From: Acheta domesticus | Lineage: Eukaryota > Arthropoda > Insecta > Orthoptera > Gryllidae | Direction: 5' to 3' | Assembly: GCA_031308135.1 (NCBI GenBank) | Contig: JAHLJT010009419.1 | Span: 66,771,723-66,835,722 of the forward strand | DNA length: 64,000 nucleotides | Part shown: positions 11,405 to 21,583 of the stretch, piece after piece | Position numbering within the stretch: position 1 is the stretch's first letter | Layout of the letters: the number at the start of each line of letters is the position of its first letter | Notes under the pieces: generated by a model | The model's database searches: none | Told to the model about the DNA's origin: nothing | The model's input: only the letters and a program-made list of their open reading frames with translations | Position numbers and translations under genes: made by a program

Positions 11405-12668
11405 CAGTAAACATTCGTTTGTACGAACTCGCTTAACACGAAATTCGTCGTCAAACGAACACGATTTTGGCCCCACCAAAGAAACGTAGTAATGAGAGTA
11501 TATAGACGGTGCAAAAGTGGAAATCCTGTTTTAGTGTATTTTATAACTAGTTTGTTTATTGAAGGATCTTTTTCTGAATTCTGGAAAAAAATTTCACAAA
11601 CATGTTATCAACAATAACCGCTTTTGATTTTATGCAAACATTACATTTACATTGTAATAATAATTATTAATGAATTGATACTTTGATCAGATTTTCAAAA
11701 TGTTCTGGCAATGTGGAAACATTTGTTTTCTGGTTAAAACACTACCAAAAATATTAAATATCAGAATGTATATTTTCTATACATTGCAAAAATAACGCAC
11801 AGGCTTAAGAATTGAACTTTTTAAATAAAATGTTCACTTGCAAAACTCACAAATGTACTGCTCATTTTCACACCCAGCGCACAAAGTATGGCATCGTGAC
11901 TCACAAGGGAAACATCTAATTCAAAGCTCCCCTCAACAGCATGTGAAAACGCATCTCCGCAAAAAATGCATATGGTGTCATTCTTTCTGCTGGCATTTTA
12001 CCCAGAGGCATCTCCATAACTGAGTCTCCTGAGGATATTGAATCGAGAATATCTAACTTTTCTTTAAGTTCAAGTTTTCTTTTGCAAGGTTTGGATTGTT
12101 TTTTCCCTTTTCTCTTTCGGAAGTATTTTTTAAGATTGACCAATAATCTTCCTCGGCATCTGAAACAGGAGCAAATACTCTTCCACATTTCCCCCCAGCA
12201 GCGTTGCGCTTCCACTTTACCAGCATCGCCATACTGAACTACGAAGTGAAAACTATGCTGTATTTTAAAGCTAGGAATTGCACCAGATTGTAGCGTATAT
12301 TTTGCTGAACAACAAATGCCTGATCACCAAAAAATCGCTTGTTACACTACGTGATTATATAGACTTTAGAAACATATCTGAAATGTTTGAAAAATGAAGA
12401 AAAAAACTTCAAACAACCACTTCACTGACATTAACCACGACGTGACTACGAGAGTTCTGAAAGGCTTTCTAAAGAAACACAGAAAAAAGTTGATGCGATT
12501 ACAGCTATTCTGCAGCACCTGTCGAGCCCTACAGGTTATGCTTTCACATTACTAACACGCTTCCACATTTGCAGCAGCTCCTCTATAAAAATGGGATAAC
12601 ATGAATTTTTATAACAAGAACACCGATTATTTCAGTCCTTTGCAATTCGTGCTAATGAGGATTTACTG
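11405..12668. mobile_element. Tigger/pogo-type DNA transposon, internally deleted
   Basis: The ends read CAGTAAAC...TACGAA on the left and, reverse-complemented, CAGTAAAT...CACGAA on the right. These are imperfect terminal inverted repeats of ~25 bp, flanked by TA on each side (11403-11404, 12669-12670). CAGTAAA termini with a TA duplication are the hallmark of pogo/Tigger (Tc1-mariner superfamily). At 1264 bp it is too short for a full transposase, and no DDE/D catalytic domain is visible. A minus-strand frame in it keeps a CENP-B/HTH-like piece. Confidence 0.7.
11916..12215 (-). pseudogene. Transposase N-terminal (CENP-B-type HTH) remnant in the Tigger element
   Basis: A 99-residue frame with the segment KRKLELKEKLDILDSISSGDS, which resembles the first helix-turn-helix of pogo/Tigger transposases and CENP-B. 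After it, the expected rest of the HTH is absent. The frame continues as RMTPYAFFAEMR, which superficially resembles the start of an HMG box. There is no DDE domain. It is probably a relic of the element's own gene with a rearranged 3' part; the HMG resemblance is short and may be chance. Confidence 0.35.
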
Positions 12669-12670
12669 TA

Positions 12671-13539
12671 GTTTCAAATTTACCGCATTGCTCCGATTGC
12701 ACTACTGTTATTTTTATCGACAGGTACTAATATGAGGTTTTAACGCAATTTTGGGCAAATTTGACCTTATGAAAAAGCCGGATTTTCCACGAAGCGTTGA
12801 CGCATTACCAAGGTTTCGATTTTCATAATCTATTCATATTCTCTCAAGAACAGGTGCGGGAATTTTTTGAGGGACTTTTCAAAATTCACTATGTTCCACC
12901 TATTGAAAAAGCATGATAACGCATCTACAGATACCGAATTAAGTATTTAATGTGATTGTTTAAACGCCTGACTATACGAAACGAGTTTTCACGCAGGGAT
13001 TGTGCCTGAGGAAGATTTCGATTTTTTTGTAAACATCCCATAAAAGTAAAAAGAAGTAACTATCACCAAGAGCTCAGACGTTTTCTTTTATTGCTGAAAG
13101 TACGAAAAATAAAACGATAATTCCTTATCGATCAAGTCAAAAATTACGCTGGTGTCTCTTCCCTCTGGTACGCGACTTTCAAGTTAAAACCGCGTTCGAC
13201 AGGTACATTGTGATTTTAATTCTTTTTTTAAGAAACGGGATTTCGTTTTTAAGATTTGACAATGTTGGAGAAGGATTACGCGTATTTGATTTTTGATATG
13301 CAAGAAACATTGAAAAAAACAACACAAAAGTATTAATTTCCAATTGAAATTAATTTCGTCTGTAATAATCAGCTAAATCAATTCTTCTTAGAAAAAAACT
13401 TTTTAGCAAAATTTCACCCAAACACATTCATGTTTTTTACGCTTGGTTCATTTTTGTTTGTTTTAGTTTTTTACTATCGCGAATACATACGTATATACGG
13501 AGTAATATACGTAGTGTAGGGAAAGTTAAGTTGTGCTGC
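12671..13539. other. Intergenic, nothing recognised
   Basis: AT-rich with short frames only. No terminal repeats, RNA genes or protein similarity seen. Confidence 0.5.
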
Positions 13540-14538
13540 GGAAAATAGATTTCGAGATTTCACAGAAATACATGTTATGGGGTCCCCTGGTACCGAAAAA
13601 AGGTTGTTTGAAAGCGTCCGTTTGTCTACCCGTATGTCAGTCCGTCCGTCCGTCCGTCCGTCAACACTACCCCCTAAACCACACATAGGATTATTTCCAA
13701 AATGGATATTACCCGGTCGATCTGGCTCAACTTGAAGCGCATGATTTTGAAAAACTTTCTTTAAAATTTGGAGGTACTGAAGCAACATGAAGCCTCCCAA
13801 AAATTTTCAAAATGTTCTCAAAAATGGCTCCAGATTTTTCTTTAAATTAATTGTTAAGAATAGAGTAACGTACACTTATAAAGATGTCATAGGTCCTAAT
13901 TTCATGGTAGACTCTGAATTTTTGAAAATAGCAAAATTGTGAATGTATTTCGGCGTCTTCCTACAACCACAAAATTGAAGACAGAGGTTTTTCCTTCAAA
14001 TGAAATTTGTTCTCCATAGTGATTTCTTTCATTAAGGTAGCTATCTACCCAAGGGGGATGAAAAATCGTTAAATTTCGTGTTATTTAATTCATATTTGGT
14101 CGTACGTTTTATTGTCTTTTAAATACTTTAAACCGTTTCTTGCTACGTTTCTTAATTTTTTAGATTTTTTCTCAAGTCCTGACTCTAGTTTTCACAGTGT
14201 CTGTACCATTCTAGTTCATTCCCTAAGATAATTCAATTGTGATTAATTTAAAAAAGAATATTCAAAATATATATTAATTTGCTGAAGAGTTATGATGTTT
14301 GAAGTAAAAATCTGCATTTTTGCCAATTATTTATCAAAAATCATTCGCTCGGCAGCAGTGGTCGAGGCAACATCGTGTAGCCCGCTCAGTGTAGCTCCGC
14401 GGTCTGTGACTAGTTTGCGTGTTATCATCGAACTCAAAAAGTTTGTGTCAGTGTAAAGTGAGCAGTATACTTCCGTCTACAGAACTGTTCTGATTACGAC
14501 CTACCTGTTTCTCATTGTGAATGGGGAACAGGAAATAA

Positions 14539-15813
14539 ATGGCCGATACCGAAGCGGCTATCGGAGGGCAGGCCTCTGACTACAGGAGCCAGCCCGTTGA
14601 AGGAAACCAGACCGACCGTCCAAGGTACAACAGAGTTGTTGCCAATGCCATGTACCCGGAGAAGGAACAAGGTATTATAATTGAAGGCAAAGACCACAGC
14701 ACACCCCTCGAACGGTATGTAGAAGCACTAGCAATGATTGTTTCACCTAGTCACATCACGTATGCATCAAAAATTTCAAATAATAGAGTGTGTATATTTT
14801 TGAGCAGTAAACAGTTAGTAGATGATGTAACAGAGAAGTACAAGACTATTAATATTGAAGGTTCCTCCCAAAATATTCGTTCTCTTGTTAGTAGGCAAAA
14901 GCGCATTGTAATTTCAAATGTTTATCCTATGATTCCTAACGCAGTAATTGAAGATGAACTAGACAAACTAAAAGTGATACGCAGTTCTCAAGTGTCATTT
15001 CTCAGAGCTGGTTTCGGTAAAGAGCAGTTCACTCATATCTTAAGTTTCCGTAGACAAGTGTTCGTACCGGAAGATTCAGTAAGCAAGATACCTGAAGCCA
15101 TACTGATCACATACAAAGGAGAAAGAAACTGGATTTACATGTCTAGCGGCATCATTAAGTGTTTTCACTGTAAGGAAGAAGGACACATTGCCAAAAACTG
15201 CAAAAATTTAGACGTTAACCCCAATCAATCGGAAGACGTAATTGAAAATAATGTTTCCCCCGACAACGAACAAAGTGACAAGGTACTCAGTTACCATGAA
15301 TTCCCCCCACTCGACCAAGGTAAGCCTGTTAAGAGAGCCTTATCACAGATCACAAGTGTTCCCACCAATGAATCGAGTGAACTTCAGGAAGGACAATTTA
15401 ACCATCCCCAAGGTAGAATTAAAGATGCGGCAAAACAAAATAAGAAAAAGAAAATGAAGGTCGCTAGGGAGAACCCCATTAGTAGTGGCAGCACTAAGAA
15501 GAGCATAGTGGAGCAACTAGCTCCAGTGAAAGAAAGAATAGAAGGGTCAAACAATGTACTCACGTACGATCAACTAAAAGACTTCCTGGAAAACACATAC
15601 GGTGTAAGTAATCCCCTTCAAATATCTCTCAGTTATACCAAAGAGACAGGGAAGCTAATTGAAATGCTTAAAGAAATATACCCATTACTGTCTGACAGAG
15701 GAATAAAATCAAGATTTACCAGAATTATGAAGAAACTGAAGGACCCAGTTCTCTCAGATTCTTCAAGAGAATCGTCCGACAACGAAATAACAAGCGAAGA
15801 TTTTCAAACATGA
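14539..15813 (+). CDS. LINE ORF1, gag-like nucleic-acid-binding protein with one zinc knuckle
   Basis: 424 residues. A CCHC zinc knuckle (CFHCKEEGHIAKNC, about residues 213-226) follows a ~150-residue region of predicted alpha/beta character that, by position, would be the RNA-recognition-type fold of I/Jockey ORF1 proteins. The C-terminal half is Lys/Ser/Glu-rich with a basic run (KQNKKKKMK) that could act in RNA binding or nuclear entry. ORF1 proteins package element RNA into ribonucleoprotein particles. The ATG follows 197 bases of leader, and the frame ends in an ATGA overlap with ORF2. No frameshift or stop interrupts it. Many I-group ORF1 proteins carry three knuckles; only one is evident here. 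Confidence 0.85.
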   Translation: MADTEAAIGGQASDYRSQPVEGNQTDRPRYNRVVANAMYPEKEQGIIIEGKDHSTPLERYVEALAMIVSPSHITYASKISNNRVCIFLSSKQLVDDVTEKYKTINIEGSSQNIRSLVSRQKRIVISNVYPMIPNAVIEDELDKLKVIRSSQVSFLRAGFGKEQFTHILSFRRQVFVPEDSVSKIPEAILITYKGERNWIYMSSGIIKCFHCKEEGHIAKNCKNLDVNPNQSEDVIENNVSPDNEQSDKVLSYHEFPPLDQGKPVKRALSQITSVPTNESSELQEGQFNHPQGRIKDAAKQNKKKKMKVARENPISSGSTKKSIVEQLAPVKERIEGSNNVLTYDQLKDFLENTYGVSNPLQISLSYTKETGKLIEMLKEIYPLLSDRGIKSRFTRIMKKLKDPVLSDSSRESSDNEITSEDFQT

Positions 15814-18800
15814 AGATAAAAATTTTACAATGGAATGTGAACGGTTTTCACACCAGATATGAATTTCTTCAGAAGATTCTAAAAGACGACAACTATGACA
15901 TACTGTGCATCCAGGAAACCAATTTCAAAAATAAGTACCATTTCAATATTAAAGGTTATCAATGTTTTTATAAAAACAGATTGGTTTGTGCAAATGCCAG
16001 TGGCGGTGTTGCGATCTATGTTCATAACTCGATCAAATGTAGTGAATGCGCCATTACAAGTGACCTAGAAGTATGTGTGATACAACTGTATATTGGCGGT
16101 AGTAGCTTTCATCTATGCAATGCATACATCCCAAATGCGTTTCAACTAGAATATCACCACCTAGACAAATTATATTCACAAATATCAGGAGCGGTACTGA
16201 TAGTCGGTGATTTTAATAGTCACAATTTGATTTGGGGATCAGGCAGAACGGATCGTAGAGGAAAAATTGTTGGTGATTTTGTGAATAATGAAGATTTAAT
16301 GGTCTTGAACAACTGCAGAAAATCTACATACTTCAACGTGGGCAGCGGAAACTCAACGTGCATCGACCTAAGTATCTGCAATCCAACTTTGGCGAGATAT
16401 CTGAAATGGAATGTGATGGAGGACCTTCACAACAGTGATCATTACCCCATAACATTGACATATGAGAATTCTATTACACCTGAGGATATCTATGTACCCA
16501 GATGGATATTTAAAAAGGCCAACTGGAAGTCGTACCAAGACATCATTGCAGTCAAAGTCCAGAAGCTAAAGAAATTAAACATCGACGATTCAGTACAAAT
16601 AAATGACATTCTGAGCAACTTTACAGAACTTATACTATCTACAGCAGAGATTACTATACCCAAAACAAAAAATACTAAAAGTAAAAAGAAACTACCTTGG
16701 TGGACAAAGGAATGTGAAGAAGCGGTTATGAATTACAAGCATTGGTTCAATGTATTCAAGAAACATAAAACAAATGAAAATCAATTCAGGTTTAAGTCAG
16801 CACGAGCCAGGGCTAGAAGAACCATAAAAGAATCCAAGAGGACCTGCTGGAAGGAATACATATCATCCTTAAACAGTAAACTGAACTACACGGAGGCATG
16901 GAAGCAAATCAACGCCATTGATGGAAAATATAGAACAAATTACCCGAAGTTTATACACATGCCAGATGGTCAAGTTATTGAAGACCCGTTCGACATTGCG
17001 AACAGCTTTGGAAAGTGCTTCGCCTCTAATTCTAGTGATAAGAACCTTGCAGATGGCTTCATGAAACATAAAGAAGAAACTGAGAGATCTCCCCTAAACC
17101 TTGAAGTAGAAGAAGATGAAATAGATGATTCTATACAACTGAATGCACCCATTACGTTTCGAGAACTTAAGGTCAATATACGTCAACTAAAAGACACCAG
17201 CGCCGGCCCCGACGGAATACCTAACATATTTATCCGTATGCTCCCTGAAGAAGCTATCAGTGTCCTTTTAGACATTTACAATTATTTATATCTAAACAAT
17301 GTCTTTCCACAAAAATGGTCAGAAGCAGTTATTGTCCCAATTCACAAACCTGGTAAGGACAAATTTTCAATAGACAGCTACAGACCAATTGCCTTAACTT
17401 GTTGCCTGTGTAAATTACTTGAGAAGGTTGTGAACCACAGACTTAAATGGTACCTAGAAAAACATCAGATAATATCACCCCATCAAAGCGGTTTCCGTAA
17501 GAACCGATCTGCTTTTGACAGCATTGCAGTAATCGAGAACAGCATCTACAATGGATTCGCCAATAATATGTTTACAGTGTTATTAAGTCTCGACATCGAA
17601 AAGGCATATGAGATGGTCTGGCGCAGACGTATCATGGACATAGTTACGAAACATGGAATTAAAGGCAACATAGCTAAGTTCGTGAATAACTTCATTAAAG
17701 AAAGGTACATTAATGTCAGAGTGAGAGGATCGTTATCAGAGAGATATATGTTGGCAAATGGAGTACCGCAGGGCTCTGTGCTTAGTGTAACCTTGTTCCT
17801 GTTGATAATAAATGAACTTCAGACCAAAATCAAACCACCTGCGATAGTCAGCATGTACGCGGACGACTGTAATATATGCATTACAGGTAAACATCTGTCA
17901 TCAATAGCAGTTATAGCTCAAAACATCTTAGACACCATTCTCGCATTCTCCACTGAAGTTGGTCTAAAATTCTCGAAGACGAAATCTACATTCATCATTT
18001 TCTCCAGGAAACAATCCACTGAGAAGACTCTATCCTTAAACCTGGGTGAACATAAGATAAATCAATGTAAAACCTTGAAAGTCTTAGGCCTAACACTTGA
18101 CGAAAGGCTATCCTGGATACCTCACATTAAAAACTTGAAAGTGGAATGCACCAAAAGACTAAACTTGATGAAAATCATAAGCCACTCAGCGTGGGGGGCT
18201 GACTATACAGTGCTTAGAAGAACATACCAGGCATTGATCAGAGCTAAAATGGATTATGGCAGTATATTCTACGATGCTGCAAACAAGAATATTAAAAGAA
18301 TACTCGACCCTATCAATAACACTGGTGCCAGACTGATATGCGGAGCATATAGAACAAGTCCGGTAATAAGCATGTTACAGGAAGCTAAATTACCTCCCCT
18401 GGATAAAAGAAGAAGAAATCTAGTTGTAGGATATATAATAAAAATTACAGCTAACTGTGGCAACCCTATGAATCAAATTTACCAGTTTACATGCAGACAC
18501 AAGAAAAAATTATGCTTCAAAAAGAAATTACCAAAACCAATTTCTTTACGGGCTATACAAATACTAAGCACGATATCAGAAAACATTCCCCCTCTTAAAC
18601 CTATCAGTGTTACTGACTATGCACCATGGACTATGCAAGACATTAAAGCTGTGGAACTGACAAACAATTCTAAGACGACAAATACTCACAATAAAGAGAT
18701 AAGAGCCAGAGTAGGAGAAGAAATCGCCAAATATAAGAACTACAACAAAGTATACACAGATGGCTCGAAGAGCAGCAACTTGGTGGGATGTGCCGCTGTA

Positions 18801-19547
18801 ACACCAACAAGAGTAATATCAAGCAAACTGCCCGACAAGTACTCCGTTTTGTCCAGCGAGTTATACGCCATCATCACAGCATTAGACTACATTCTTGAAG
18901 ACGGTGACCATAAATATCTGATAGTAACAGACTCCAAATTGGCTCTATCAACTATTGGAAATGCGTTTTATTCAGGACATCTGCTAGCGTTAGACATCAT
19001 TAACATGTTAAGAAATTCCCACATTAAAGGAAAAGACATAGTTTTTGGATGGATTCCGGCTCATGTGGGTATCAGTGAAAATGAGCTGGCAGACAGATCC
19101 GCAAAAGAGGCATCACAACTTGATGAAAGAAGTAACCTTCCCGTAATACCAGAAGACTATCACGCCCATATAAAGAGAAATCTACAAGAACTGGACAGGC
19201 AAGAATGGAATAATAATGCTCGCTGTAAACTAAGAAGTGTCTGTGAATATGATTTATACAATCCGGCCACATCCTTCTGTAGAGCTGACCAGATTGTGTT
19301 ATCTAGATGCAGAATAGGTCATACTAAGCTCACTCATGCCAACTTGATCACCGGGAATTTGACTGTCATGTGTAATGTGTGTAATGTTTCAATGTGTATT
19401 AACCATTTATTTTTGTGCCCCAGGTTTGAGGACGACCGGGTGAGACATGCTGTAAATAATGATATGAAAATAGTGCTAAATGACAAAGAAAAATGCAGTC
19501 GATTTGTTAATTTTTTGAAGGCCATTAATTTGTACAAAGAAATTTAA
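15810..19547 (+). CDS. LINE ORF2: AP endonuclease, reverse transcriptase, RNase H
   Basis: 1245 residues. An N-terminal APE-type endonuclease shows QWNVNG, IQET, VGDFNSHN and SDHYPI (residues ~7-215). The reverse transcriptase (about 440-760) has motif A LDIEKAYEMVW, motif B NGVPQGSVLS and catalytic YADD. RNase H (about 980-1110) has VYTDGS, SSELYAI, VTDSKLAL and the PAHVGISENELAD end, supplying the D-E-D-D residues. A Cys/His-rich tail follows (CNVCNVSMCINHLFLCP). It nicks target DNA and copies element RNA by target-primed reverse transcription. The start ATG overlaps the ORF1 stop (ATGA), which suggests translation by termination-reinitiation. Motif A has E where most relatives have D after the aromatic residue; the catalytic D is present. 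No disabling change seen. Confidence 0.9.
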   Translation: MKIKILQWNVNGFHTRYEFLQKILKDDNYDILCIQETNFKNKYHFNIKGYQCFYKNRLVCANASGGVAIYVHNSIKCSECAITSDLEVCVIQLYIGGSSFHLCNAYIPNAFQLEYHHLDKLYSQISGAVLIVGDFNSHNLIWGSGRTDRRGKIVGDFVNNEDLMVLNNCRKSTYFNVGSGNSTCIDLSICNPTLARYLKWNVMEDLHNSDHYPITLTYENSITPEDIYVPRWIFKKANWKSYQDIIAVKVQKLKKLNIDDSVQINDILSNFTELILSTAEITIPKTKNTKSKKKLPWWTKECEEAVMNYKHWFNVFKKHKTNENQFRFKSARARARRTIKESKRTCWKEYISSLNSKLNYTEAWKQINAIDGKYRTNYPKFIHMPDGQVIEDPFDIANSFGKCFASNSSDKNLADGFMKHKEETERSPLNLEVEEDEIDDSIQLNAPITFRELKVNIRQLKDTSAGPDGIPNIFIRMLPEEAISVLLDIYNYLYLNNVFPQKWSEAVIVPIHKPGKDKFSIDSYRPIALTCCLCKLLEKVVNHRLKWYLEKHQIISPHQSGFRKNRSAFDSIAVIENSIYNGFANNMFTVLLSLDIEKAYEMVWRRRIMDIVTKHGIKGNIAKFVNNFIKERYINVRVRGSLSERYMLANGVPQGSVLSVTLFLLIINELQTKIKPPAIVSMYADDCNICITGKHLSSIAVIAQNILDTILAFSTEVGLKFSKTKSTFIIFSRKQSTEKTLSLNLGEHKINQCKTLKVLGLTLDERLSWIPHIKNLKVECTKRLNLMKIISHSAWGADYTVLRRTYQALIRAKMDYGSIFYDAANKNIKRILDPINNTGARLICGAYRTSPVISMLQEAKLPPLDKRRRNLVVGYIIKITANCGNPMNQIYQFTCRHKKKLCFKKKLPKPISLRAIQILSTISENIPPLKPISVTDYAPWTMQDIKAVELTNNSKTTNTHNKEIRARVGEEIAKYKNYNKVYTDGSKSSNLVGCAAVTPTRVISSKLPDKYSVLSSELYAIITALDYILEDGDHKYLIVTDSKLALSTIGNAFYSGHLLALDIINMLRNSHIKGKDIVFGWIPAHVGISENELADRSAKEASQLDERSNLPVIPEDYHAHIKRNLQELDRQEWNNNARCKLRSVCEYDLYNPATSFCRADQIVLSRCRIGHTKLTHANLITGNLTVMCNVCNVSMCINHLFLCPRFEDDRVRHAVNNDMKIVLNDKEKCSRFVNFLKAINLYKEI

Positions 19548-19713
19548 AATGTATAAATTATTAAAAATGTATATGTATATGTTATGTAAAAATGTATATC
19601 TATATGTAAAAATGTATTTGTATATGTATATATAAAAATGTATATGTATATGTTGTTAATATGTCTGTCGCTAATAACCTCAGCAGTTGATGCGACATAA
19701 AATAAAATAAATT
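19548..19713 (+). repeat. LINE 3' UTR with ~20-bp tandem repeat
   Basis: From about 19575 to 19655 the UTR repeats 'aaaaatgtatatgtatatgt'-like units four to five times with small differences. A unique stretch ('ctaataacctcagcagttgatgc') and the A tail follow. Such repeats are common in LINE tails and may mark length variation between copies. Confidence 0.6.
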
Positions 19714-20640
19714 AAAAAAAAAAAAAAAAATTTATCAAAAATGATTTTTTTTTCAATATTTGATTTCTAAAAGCATAAAGAAATCAAATGTACAAAGGAA
19801 AGCTGGGTAGGCAGCTATCTTAAGGTCATGTACATTTTTTAAAAACTTTTAGTAGTTTTCGCGCAATAGTCCGTGCAATATGTGCAATTTAAGAAAATTA
19901 CAAAAACAATATTGCAAAAACGGCTCCAATTTTTTTTCTTTAAACTTTTGATAGGGATAGTGCCTAATATATCTATAAGGTGAAATAAATACAATATTGT
20001 TCTATTCCTTTGTTATTTCAAAAATTACAAAAATTAATTTTTTGGACTTCACTCTCATGTCGTTAATATTCACACTAGCCGGAATTTGTTCACATTATTA
20101 TATTTATAAGTTCATGTGCTTTAATGTCCTATAAAGTTTCTCGAAAACTGAACCGTTTTCCGTTAAAACTGGCTCAAAATTTCTCATTTTCAGAAACGCT
20201 CAAACTACATTTTCTCATAAATGTTTCTCATTTTTTTCTTCAAACTTTTGGAATGTATAGAGCTTATTGCATTGCTTAATATGACGTATAGTTCATTTCG
20301 GGGTACTTTTTTTTTGCAAAATTAGACAAATGTAATTTTTTGAAAGATCCCTCACACCGTTAATATGCACATTTCCAGCAATTTGTAAACACTATTTTAT
20401 TTCTGAGGTAAATTGCTTCATATGACTGCTAATGATACTTTTCGAAAACTAAAAAGTTACTGTGAAAAAGAACTTAAAATTTCTCATTTACTAGCGCATA
20501 AATGCCATTTTCTTAAAAACGGCTTCAAATCTTTCAAAGAAAATTGCCATTCAGGAGGAGATTTTAATGTTCTTAAATATACTTAAAATAATATTTCCGT
20601 TTTACTATTAGGAAACCGAAAAATTAAGAAAATGTTTTTT

Positions 20641-21375
20641 TTAAAAAAAATGTATTTTGGGCCCCGATAGATGACAGCTGGCAAGAGTATGTGTCAAGTC
20701 CGAATAGGTAGCTGAGACCAAAGGAAGTAGAAAGTACGGGAAAGTCTGTGCCATTCTGTACACCACTAGTTGACACTGTGATATATGCAGACTTAGGCCG
20801 AAAAGTTTTACTTAACAGACGATAAGCAAACGTTTTTAATTGTGTTGCCACCAACCTGTGGCGAGTGTAGTTCTACAAACATTTTTTTTCTTTTTTGGCA
20901 CTTCCTTGGATTCAAGCGACTGCTGCAGCTGGCACGAACAACTTCTATTGGCTTTCAGTACTCAAAACTCGAGGAGTCGTGATTCAGCGCTCAGCTCGAG
21001 CATTTCGTGGTTCAGTTGTTGGTTTCCACCCGATAAAGAAGCTTAGCTCCGAACTTGCACCGCGTAACCTTTACAGAACGGTTAAGAGTACACTTTAAAG
21101 TAGGCAGACAATGAATCTGCTTTAATCAGAGGTTTTTATCTTCAATTTATTTAAAATTCCTTGCGCAGTGCAATTATTCTTCAACATTCGTCCTCTATGC
21201 TTCTTGTTAAAGAGATCATTGAGAATAATTACAGTTCAATTTCTGACTATTTTTTTGAATTCCCGGAAACATTCATTATTAAAATTAAAATGATGTATTT
21301 TTTTAAAATAAGTCACTATCATCCCGGCTTGGTTGCGAGGTTCTTAGACCAGTACAAGAACTCTTTGCCCTAAGG
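20641..21375. other. Intergenic, nothing recognised
   Basis: Mixed-composition DNA with short frames. A somewhat GC-richer patch at 20900-21070 shows no domain or splice signals that I can defend. Confidence 0.4.
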
Positions 21376-21583
21376 TGGCAGTGTCACGCGTCGTGGCTTC
21401 GTAGCATGCCACGAGCTACTCTACGCAACTAGCGTCGGGAAAGGAAACTATTAGTAACCCCGCCGTTTACAATAGGGATGGCGTTGTCTCTGGTGGCGGG
21501 GTGACAAACTACATGAAGGGGCGATTTTGTCGTGGCACTCGTGGCACGGACTTCCGCTCATGGTATCAATCGCGACAACACTG
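21376..21583 (-). mobile_element. hAT-type MITE, copy 2 (inverted, one end lost)
   Basis: Same sequence as the copy at 4668 in opposite orientation, including 'cgtggcactcgtggcacgga' and the 'aaccccgccgttt' block. The right end is intact (...caacactg) and is followed by acgtaagg. The left terminal repeat is missing: the copy opens at what is internal sequence in copy 1. ccctaagg on the left (21368-21375) resembles the right flank at 6 of 8 bases, so the original target may still be partly visible. Confidence 0.6.

Larger units (their letters stand above)
14342..19729 (+). mobile_element. Full-length I-group LINE, two intact ORFs
   Basis: Flanked by a perfect 13-bp target duplication (atttatcaaaaat at 14329-14341 and 19730-19742). 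Structure: ~197-bp GC-richer 5' leader, ORF1, ORF2 overlapping it by four bases, a 3' UTR with a 'tgtatatgtatatgtaaaaa'-type tandem repeat, and a 16-17-base A tail from about 19714. Both ORFs are open, and all catalytic residues I can read are present. The perfect flanks and intact frames point to a recent, possibly still active insertion. The RNase H domain places it in the I group (I, Nimb, LOA, R1 and relatives), not in Jockey proper. The exact clade needs a phylogeny. Confidence 0.85.
14036..19819. mobile_element. TTAA-flanked MITE (~383 bp without the LINE inside it)
   Basis: The left end ggtagctatctaccca (14036-14051) and the inverse of the right end (19804-19819) match at 13 of 16 bases. 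TTAA flanks both sides (14032-14035 and 19820-19823). After subtracting the LINE and its duplicated target, about 383 bp of non-coding DNA remain. TTAA duplications are typical of piggyBac-type transposition, but the ends do not start with the usual CCC, so the superfamily is open. Confidence 0.55.
13540..20640 (+). repeat. Family D copy and ~300-bp tandem repeat (about 4 units), split by a MITE and a LINE
   Basis: The right flank has clear repeat marks: 'ggctccaa' plus a T-run near 19922, the equivalent near 20221, and 'ggcttcaaat' near 20520 (period ~299). 'cgttaatatt' at 20061 recurs as 'cgttaatatg' at 20358. On the left, 'ggctcc' lies at 13826. If the TTAA-flanked insert 14036-19823 is removed, the distance from 13826 to 19922 becomes ~308, one unit. 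The leading part (13540-13870, with a (GTCC)n run at about 13641-13662) belongs to dispersed family D. No coding function seen. Confidence 0.6.

Noticed and set aside
14342..14538. Downstream promoter element in the LINE leader
   Set aside because: No RGWYV-type match lies at the correct distance from the element start.
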